DNA of 5,228 nucleotides, from the NCBI GenBank assembly GCA_946221765.1, contig CAMIMK010000245.1, positions 1 to 5,228 of the forward strand. The letters run 5' to 3'. This DNA comes from an uncultured Rhodovulum sp. (GTDB lineage: Bacteria > Pseudomonadota > Alphaproteobacteria > Rhodobacterales > Rhodobacteraceae). The notes below the pieces were generated by a model. The model was not told the origin of the DNA. It was given only the letters and a program-made list of their open reading frames with translations, and ran no database searches. Each line of letters begins with the position of its first letter. Positions within the stretch are counted from its first letter, which is position 1. Below are positions 1 to 5,228 of the stretch, one piece after another. The position numbers and the translations under genes are program-made.

Positions 1-1
1 C

Positions 2-1210
<1,209 letters not shown>

Positions 1211-1269
1211 CGATCGGCGGCACCTGCTCACTCCTACGTGCATCGCATCCAGACCGTGACGGCGAGACA

Positions 1270-1782
1270 ATGCCATCCATGAAACCAGGTTCGACAATGA
1301 GAAGCGCTCACCCCATCACCCGCCGCGCCATTCTGGCGGCGATCGGCGCCCTCCCGTTGCTGATGTCCACCATCGGCCGGGGGCATGCCGAAACCCTGCC
1401 TCTGGTCAGCATTACCAAGGACCCGTCCTGTGGCTGCTGCGACGGTTGGGCCGCACATATCGAGGCCGCAGGCTTTCCGGTGCGGGTCGTGGAATCCGCC
1501 GATATGGGCAGCCTCAAGCAGCGGCTCGGCGTGCCGGCGGAACTGGCGTCCTGCCACACCGCCGAGGTGAGCGGCTATGTGGTCGAGGGCCATGTGCCCG
1601 CCGCCGCGATCCGCCGCCTGCTGGCCGAGCGGCCCATTGCCACGGGGCTGGCCGTTCCCGGAATGCCCGCCGGCTCGCCCGGCATGGATTTTCCGGGCGT
1701 CGCGCCCGAGCCGTATGAAGCGTTCCTGTTCGGCCCGACCACGCGGAGCTTCGGCCGCTTCCTCGGCGCGCGGGAAATCTGA
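1270..1782 (+). CDS. Exported DUF411 (CopG-like) copper-binding protein
   Basis: Predicted periplasmic metal-binding protein of the DUF411 family. From ATG 1270 it has 170 residues. A twin-arginine-like signal (TRRAIL, RR at 18-19) precedes a hydrophobic stretch and a likely cleavage after GHA (residue 40). The mature part starts with a beta strand and the CGCC motif (Cys54, 56, 57), as in a thioredoxin-like fold. A second conserved block contains SCHTAEV (Cys95, His96) and EGHVP (His108). DUF411 includes CopG, reported to bind a Cys-bridged copper cluster; the four cysteines needed for such a site are present. The place right after copA supports a copper role. The frame also allows GTG 1207, overlapping the copA stop, and ATG 1279 or 1297. 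I prefer 1270 because GGCGAG lies just upstream; 1297 would give a more typical short Tat n-region. The family call is firm, the start is not. Confidence 0.9.
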   Translation: MPSMKPGSTMRSAHPITRRAILAAIGALPLLMSTIGRGHAETLPLVSITKDPSCGCCDGWAAHIEAAGFPVRVVESADMGSLKQRLGVPAELASCHTAEVSGYVVEGHVPAAAIRRLLAERPIATGLAVPGMPAGSPGMDFPGVAPEPYEAFLFGPTTRSFGRFLGAREI

Positions 1783-1833
1783 CGCGGGGTTGCCGACATG
1801 ACCGCACGGCTTGCGAATAACCCGAACCAGCTC

Positions 1834-1860
1834 CTGGCCGAGGCGGCTTGCCTCTGCCAG
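1834..1860 (+). promoter_or_regulatory. Intercistronic hairpin before the small Cys/His-rich gene
   Basis: An inverted repeat pairs CTGGC (1834-1838) with GCCAG (1856-1860) and GAGGC (1840-1844) with GCCTC (1850-1854). There is one C/T mismatch (1839/1855) and a five-base loop GGCTT. It ends one base before the ribosome binding site GGGAAG at 1862-1867, so it could affect translation of the next gene or protect the 3' part of a processed transcript. No T tract follows, which argues against a classical terminator. The pairing is read directly; any role is inference. Confidence 0.5.
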
Positions 1861-1861
1861 C

Positions 1862-1867
1862 GGGAAG
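1862..1867 (+). promoter_or_regulatory. Ribosome binding site fixing the start at 1875
   Basis: GGGAAG lies seven bases before ATG 1875. The only longer in-frame option, TTG 1848, falls inside the hairpin just upstream, so ATG 1875 is the better start. Confidence 0.6.
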
Positions 1868-1874
1868 CTGGCGC

Positions 1875-2285
1875 ATGACCGGGCGGGCGCGAGCTGTTTT
1901 CCGGACGGGCTGCGGCCGATTGCGACAAGTTGCGATCTGCATTGTGCTGCTTGCCATCGGCGCGCTGGTTCTGCAGGGCCCGGCACATGCCAGCCCCGCC
2001 GGTCACGCCATCCACCAGCAACAGACTGCCGGCACGGCAAGCCACTGCGCCGGCCATCACCTGCCGGACCACCATGGCGCCGATCCAGGTGCTGGCTGCG
2101 TGACTACGGACGGTAGCCCAAACCTGGCGGATTGCTGCCAGATCTGTCTGACCGCCGCGGTTCTCGTCGCGCCGCCGGAGTTCGGCCCGTCCGTGAGCGG
2201 CGAGGTTTTCACGGTTGTGCGCCCTGATCCGCACGACCGATCCCCCGAAGGCATCCTGAGGCCGCCGCGTCCTGGCGCGGAGTGA
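1875..2285 (+). CDS. Small secreted Cys/His-rich protein, DUF2946-like, in a copper operon
   Basis: A 136-residue protein of unknown function. It begins with a basic n-region, a hydrophobic helix (about residues 18-34) and a likely signal peptidase site after AHA (residue 39), so it should be periplasmic or membrane-anchored. The mature part is short and rich in possible metal ligands: SHCAGHH (His57, Cys58, His61, His62), DHH (His66, His67), Cys75, then DCCQIC (Cys87, Cys88, Cys91). The tail from about residue 100 is Pro-rich and ends in RPPRPGAE. The N-terminal helix plus a CxxC-like motif before a hydrophobic stretch resembles DUF2946 proteins, which often lie in copper loci, but I place it there by pattern only. 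The gene sits 92 bases after the DUF411 gene and has a good ribosome binding site. Codon use looks like that of its neighbours. A metal-binding or sensing role outside the cytoplasm is inference. Confidence 0.75.
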   Translation: MTGRARAVFRTGCGRLRQVAICIVLLAIGALVLQGPAHASPAGHAIHQQQTAGTASHCAGHHLPDHHGADPGAGCVTTDGSPNLADCCQICLTAAVLVAPPEFGPSVSGEVFTVVRPDPHDRSPEGILRPPRPGAE

Positions 2286-2286
2286 T

Positions 2287-2327
2287 GCGCCGGGATCGCC
2301 GCGAGATGTCTGCGGCCGATCCGGCGC
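2287..2327 (+). promoter_or_regulatory. Long intercistronic hairpin after the small Cys/His-rich gene
   Basis: Beginning one base after the stop codon, GCGCCGG (2287-2293) pairs with CCGGCGC (2321-2327), ATCG (2295-2298) with CGAT (2317-2320) and CCGC (2299-2302) with GCGG (2312-2315). This gives 15 base pairs with two single-base bulges (G2294, C2316) and a nine-base loop. The following bases, AGCCCGAAAG, have no T run, so a rho-independent terminator is unlikely. An RNA-processing, stabilising or attenuating structure between genes is more plausible. The structure is seen; the role is inferred. Confidence 0.6.
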
Positions 2328-2387
2328 CAGCCCGAAAGACCAACGAACAGAATGGAGAGCCGCGCCTGCGAATCCGGGTCGGCGCTC

Positions 2388-2391
2388 AGGA
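2388..2391 (+). promoter_or_regulatory. Ribosome binding site for the DUF305-propeller gene
   Basis: AGGA at 2388-2391 lies eight bases before ATG 2400. A second purine run, AAAGGA (2395-2400), could serve ATG 2409. Both starts keep the signal peptide intact, while the earlier ATG 2352 would add 16 residues unlike a signal sequence. Confidence 0.55.
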
Positions 2392-2399
2392 ACCAAAGG

Positions 2400-3962
2400 A
2401 TGAAATTCATGAACCGAACCGCAATCGCCCTTTTTGTCAGTGTCCTGGCTGGCCTGCCGGGGGCTGCTCTCGCGCAGGCCGGGCATGATACCCACCACCC
2501 GGCAACGCCGCCTGCGCAGGTCGAGCAGATGCCCGCGCCAACGCCGCCTTCAGGCCAGATGTCCGCCATGCAAGGGATGATGCCCGAGCAGTGCCGGGCC
2601 ATGATGCAGGCCATGACCCCGGAATGCATGGGCGCAATGCGCCAGATGATGCAGGGCGGGATGATGCAGGGAATGACGGGCGCGCCGGACGCCGGGATCG
2701 CCCAAGCGAACGAAAGCCTTCCGGACTTCACGCGGGCCTATGTCGAGGCGATGGACGCGATGCACGCGCCGATGATGGACGGCGTCATGGCCGACGATCC
2801 GGATGTCGCCTTCGTCCGCGGCATGATCCCGCATCATCAGGGAGCGATCGACATGGCCAGGATCGTCCAGCAATACGGCAACGATCCGCAAACGAAAGAA
2901 TGGGCAGCACAGATCATCGATGCGCAGGAACGCGAGATCGCCGAAATGCAGGCATGGCTGGCCACGAACGCCGGCGACGCACAGGCCGCGCTCGCCCGAA
3001 CCGGCGGGACCGTCTGGTCCGCCGATGAAGGCGGCAACTCGATCAGCGCCATCGATCTCGGCACCGGAGCGGTCCAGACCGTCTCCATCCCGGTCGCGCC
3101 GCACAACGTCGATCTGACGCCCGATGGTAAGCTGCTGCTGGCGGTCGGTGATCCCGCCGCCGAGGGGGATCACGGGTCCGGCGGACACGGTCACGGCGCG
3201 GAAGGCGCTGCCGAGGGCCAGCTGGTCATCCTCGATCCGCAGAACGTCTCGACGCCCAAGGCCATCGTCGCGGTAGGTTCGCACCCGGCCCATGTGGTCG
3301 CCGACCGGCAGGGGCGCGCCTTCGTCTCACTGGCCGGCGGCGACGAGATCGCCGTGGTTGACCTCGCAAAGGCCGAGGTCATCGGGCGCATCGCGACCGG
3401 GGACTATCCGCACGGTCTGCGGCTCAGCCCGGACGAGACCGAGCTTTACGTGGCCAATGTCGAGGACGGGTCGGTGTCCGTCATCGACACGCAAGCGCTG
3501 TCCGAGGTCGCGCGCATTCCGGTGGGCGCGGCGCCCGTCCAGGTCGGCTTCACGCCTTCGGGTGCTCAGGTCTATGTCTCGCTGCGCGACGAGAATCGTG
3601 TTGCAGTCATCGACACTGCGACGCGCGAGGTCACAGGCAAGATCGACGTGGGGCCGAACCCGATCCAGGTCATCGCGACGCAGGACGGGAAATTCGTCTA
3701 CGTCGCCAACCAGGGCACCGAGGCGGAGCCGAACGACACCGTGTCGGTGATCGACACCGCGACCGGTCAGGTGGTGAAGACCCTCACCACCGGCGGCGGC
3801 GCCCACGGCGTATCGGCATCGGCCGACGCGGCCTTCGTGTTCGTGACCAATATCGTCGATGACAGCGTCTCGGTGATCGAAGTGGCAAGGCAGGAGGTCG
3901 TCAGCACGGTGCCGGTGGGCGACCGCCCGAACGGCATCGTCTACGGCGGCCCGACCCGCTGA
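2400..3962 (+). CDS. Exported DUF305 / YVTN beta-propeller fusion with Met-rich segment
   Basis: A 520-residue exported protein with four parts. Residues 1-25 are a signal peptide (cleavage likely at ALA-QAG). Residues 28-53 are a His/Pro linker (GHDTHH). Residues 54-92 hold 14 methionines and two cysteines (65, 76), much like Met-rich Cu(I)-binding segments. Residues about 105-190 are a DUF305 domain with its hallmark GMIPHHQGAIDMA (His145, His146). Residues 202-516 form seven repeats of the YVTN/YncE type, with recurring VSVIDT, GxxPxxV and YVAN elements. The first repeat is followed by a His/Gly insertion (His258, 263, 265). The N-terminal strand near 202-208 could close the last blade. 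DUF305 is common in copper and other metal loci; YncE-like propellers are periplasmic and of unclear role. The frame is continuous across the join, so the fusion is real in this sequence. It is the last gene of the copper unit. Copper binding is likely; a scaffold, chaperone or oxidase-like job is guesswork. Confidence 0.92.
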   Translation: MKFMNRTAIALFVSVLAGLPGAALAQAGHDTHHPATPPAQVEQMPAPTPPSGQMSAMQGMMPEQCRAMMQAMTPECMGAMRQMMQGGMMQGMTGAPDAGIAQANESLPDFTRAYVEAMDAMHAPMMDGVMADDPDVAFVRGMIPHHQGAIDMARIVQQYGNDPQTKEWAAQIIDAQEREIAEMQAWLATNAGDAQAALARTGGTVWSADEGGNSISAIDLGTGAVQTVSIPVAPHNVDLTPDGKLLLAVGDPAAEGDHGSGGHGHGAEGAAEGQLVILDPQNVSTPKAIVAVGSHPAHVVADRQGRAFVSLAGGDEIAVVDLAKAEVIGRIATGDYPHGLRLSPDETELYVANVEDGSVSVIDTQALSEVARIPVGAAPVQVGFTPSGAQVYVSLRDENRVAVIDTATREVTGKIDVGPNPIQVIATQDGKFVYVANQGTEAEPNDTVSVIDTATGQVVKTLTTGGGAHGVSASADAAFVFVTNIVDDSVSVIEVARQEVVSTVPVGDRPNGIVYGGPTR

Positions 3963-3969
3963 GCGATTG

Positions 3970-3995
3970 GCGCCGGGGCGGTTTCGCTCCGGCGC
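3970..3995 (+). terminator. Probable terminator of the copper unit
   Basis: Eight bases after the stop of the propeller gene, GCGCCGGGGCG (3970-3980) pairs with CGCTCCGGCGC (3985-3995). This is an 11-pair stem with one G-U pair and a GTTT loop. The tail AGGTTTCCTCT is only moderately T-rich, so termination strength is uncertain. Its place between convergent genes supports the call. Confidence 0.6.
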
Positions 3996-4009
3996 AGGTT
4001 TCCTCTGGG

Positions 4010-4028
4010 CCCCTGCCAGACGCAGGGG
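4010..4028. other. Second hairpin between the convergent genes
   Basis: CCCCTGC (4010-4016) pairs perfectly with GCAGGGG (4022-4028) around the loop CAGAC. No T run follows on either strand. It may back up the hairpin at 3970-3995 or stop leftward transcripts from chrA. Apart from these two hairpins I see nothing coding or regulatory in the 136-base gap between the stop codons. Confidence 0.35.
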
Positions 4029-4098
4029 TGCGACCGCAGCAGTCTGCCGAGCCGCCTCCGACGCCGGGTTCGCCGTTCCGCTGCACCGGGCCGTTTCC

Positions 4099-5174
4099 CT
4101 AGCTGACCAACCCCGCAGCGTGGAGAGCGACGCCGAGAAACGCCGCCACGGCCAGCACCGACGCCATCCCGAGCTTCAATCGGAATACGGCGACAAGGGC
4201 CAGCGCAGACAGCGTCGCCGCGGTCCAATCGATCGATCCGAGGACAGGCAATTCTATTGAGAGTGGCCCGGCCTCGATCCGCTCCACCTCGCGCCAGATC
4301 ACGTGGATCGCGAACCAGATCGCGAGATTCAGGATCACGCCGACGACCGAAGCGGTGACGGCGGTCAGGGCAGCGGACAATCCCTGGTTGGCACGGAGGC
4401 CCTCCATGTAGGGCGCACCCAGGAAGATGAAGGCGAAGCATGGTGCGAAGGTGACCCAGGTGGCCAGCAGCCCGCCCAGCGTCCCGGCGAGCAGTGCGTT
4501 GTCCCAGCCCGCCTCGCGAAAGGCGCCGAGGAAGCCCACGAACTGAAGCACCATGATCAGTGGGCCGGGCGTGGTCTCGGCCATGCCGAGGCCGTCGAGC
4601 ATCTCGCCGGGGCGGAGCCAGCCATAGGTCCCGACGGCTTCCTGCGCCACATAGGCGAGCACCGCATAGGCGCCGCCGAAGGTCACCACCGCCATCTTCG
4701 AGAAGAAGGTCGCGATCTCGGCGAAGACGTTGCCGGGCCCAACGGCGAGGACCAGCGCTGCCACCGTCCCGAGCCAGAGCACCAGCGCCGCCGCGCCCGC
4801 AGCGAGCGCTCCGCGTCGCGTCGCCGCCGGCATCTCGGCCATCTCCTCGCCGAGAAGCGTCTCGGCATCGTCGACATGGACGCTACCGACCGACCCGTGA
4901 CTGCGGCCCGTCGCGAAGGCGCGGAGGCCGGTCCGCGCTCCAAGAAATCCGATCAGCGCGGCGATTAGCACGATCAGCGGGAACGGAGCATCGAAGGCGA
5001 AGATCGCGACGAACGACAGCGCGGCGAGCAGACGCATCGCGTCGTTCTTCAGTGCCCGCCGACCGATGCGGACCACGGCCTGCAGCACAATGGCGAGGAT
5101 CGCCGCTTTGAGGCCGAAGAACATCGCCTCGACCACTCTCACGTCGCCATAGAGGGCGTAGAGCCAGCTCAGCG
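4099..5174 (-). pseudogene. chrA: Chromate transporter ChrA, N-terminus lost at an insertion element
   Basis: ChrA of the CHR family moves chromate out across the inner membrane. Long-chain ChrA has two homologous halves and about 400 residues. Here homology begins at LSWLYALYGD (codon at 5172) and runs through GLKAAILAIV, RIGRRALKN, a charged central linker and the second-half signature FGGAYAVL (170-174, counted from GTG 5187) with TTPGPL (205-210). It then continues through hydrophobic segments to a TAG stop at 4099-4101. The first-half signature with its own FGGP and PGPE motifs, roughly 75-100 residues, is absent. Upstream in frame are about a dozen residues unlike ChrA and then TGA at 5218-5220. 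The break coincides with the TG end of an IS-like sequence at 5175. GTG 5187 could start a 362-residue product, but it would lack part of the transport core, so I treat the gene as disrupted. The missing 5' part may lie beyond the element. Confidence 0.8.
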
Positions 5175-5228
5175 TGTTGATTTTCACCCAGAACTGAGCC
5201 GGGTAGGCGCATAATTTTCACTGAGAAT
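5175..5228. mobile_element. Terminal end of an insertion sequence, IS21-family-like, continuing past the window
   Basis: The sequence starts with TGTTGATTTTCACCC exactly where ChrA homology ends and runs off the window. It begins with TG and carries ATTTTCAC twice, 34 bases apart (5180-5187 and 5214-5221). Short repeated sites near TG/CA ends are the known architecture of IS21-family elements, and TGTTGATTTTCA-like ends are familiar from that family by memory. No transposase is within the window, so the family is an informed guess; the status as inserted DNA is better supported. Confidence 0.6.
5180..5221. repeat. Two direct repeats ATTTTCAC in the IS end
   Basis: ATTTTCAC occurs at 5180-5187 and again at 5214-5221 in the same orientation, an offset of 34 bases. 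On the minus strand these read GTGAAAAT. They are likely transposase-binding sites of the element, by analogy with IS21-type multiple terminal repeats. Confidence 0.5.

Noticed and set aside
1211..1269. A promoter or metal-regulator site between copA and the DUF411 gene
   Set aside because: I see no convincing -35/-10 pair or MerR-type dyad in this short gap.
2352..2399. ATG 2352 as the start of the DUF305-propeller gene
   Set aside because: The extra 16 residues are polar and precede a complete signal peptide, and the ribosome binding site at 2388-2391 serves ATG 2400.
2282..2488. Plus-strand open frame of 68 codons overlapping the gap and the start of the fusion gene
   Set aside because: Its ATG overlaps the previous stop, which is tempting, but it runs through the hairpin and the signal-peptide coding region in another frame, and the product has no recognisable feature.
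1234..2498. Long minus-strand open frames (1234-2040 and 1575-2498) opposite the DUF411 and small-protein genes
   Set aside because: They overlap well-supported plus-strand genes with signal peptides and conserved motifs, and their products are Arg/Pro-rich with no family resemblance.
2570..2680. Repeated ATGATGCAGG-like words as a DNA repeat element
   Set aside because: They are explained by the Met/Gln-rich coding segment and follow codon boundaries.
2550..3293. Minus-strand open frame of 247 codons opposite the DUF305 region
   Set aside because: Its His/Arg-rich, repetitive composition mirrors the Met-rich and DUF305 coding sequence on the other strand; no independent support.
4303..4968. 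Plus-strand open frame of 221 codons opposite chrA
   Set aside because: It is antisense to a clear ChrA coding sequence, is very rich in charged residues as expected of a high-GC shadow frame, and has no recognisable domain.

Overview
The window is GC-rich, tightly packed DNA that looks like part of a heavy-metal resistance island from an alphaproteobacterium. That lineage is an impression from protein style, base composition and gene content, not a placement by alignment. The layout is a rightward copper cluster facing a leftward chromate gene, and that gene is cut by an insertion sequence at the right edge.

Positions 2-1210 hold the C-terminal two thirds of a CopA-type P1B-1 copper-exporting ATPase, whose N-terminus lies off the left edge. 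Three exported proteins follow in the same direction. The first is a DUF411 (CopG-like) protein with a twin-arginine signal and a CxCC motif (about 1270-1782). The second is a small Cys/His-rich secreted protein of the DUF2946 style (1875-2285). The third is a 520-residue protein (2400-3962) that joins a signal peptide, a Met-rich segment, a DUF305 domain and a seven-repeat YVTN/YncE-like beta-propeller. The gaps are 59, 92 and 114 bases and no clear internal promoter is visible, so the four genes may form one operon. Two of the gaps carry strong hairpins (1834-1860 and 2287-2327). A terminator-like hairpin (3970-3995) closes the unit.

The genes suggest one flow of copper. CopA pumps Cu(I) out of the cytoplasm, and the three exported proteins, rich in Cys, His and Met, are placed to bind, pass on or oxidise it outside the inner membrane. 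This flow is inferred from families and context.

On the minus strand, 4099-5174 is the C-terminal part of a chromate transporter, ChrA. Its first CHR signature is missing. Homology stops at a TG-starting sequence (5175 to the window end) with two ATTTTCAC repeats 34 bases apart, which looks like the end of an IS21-family element. The chrA copy is therefore probably disrupted, and the right edge of the window is mobile DNA.
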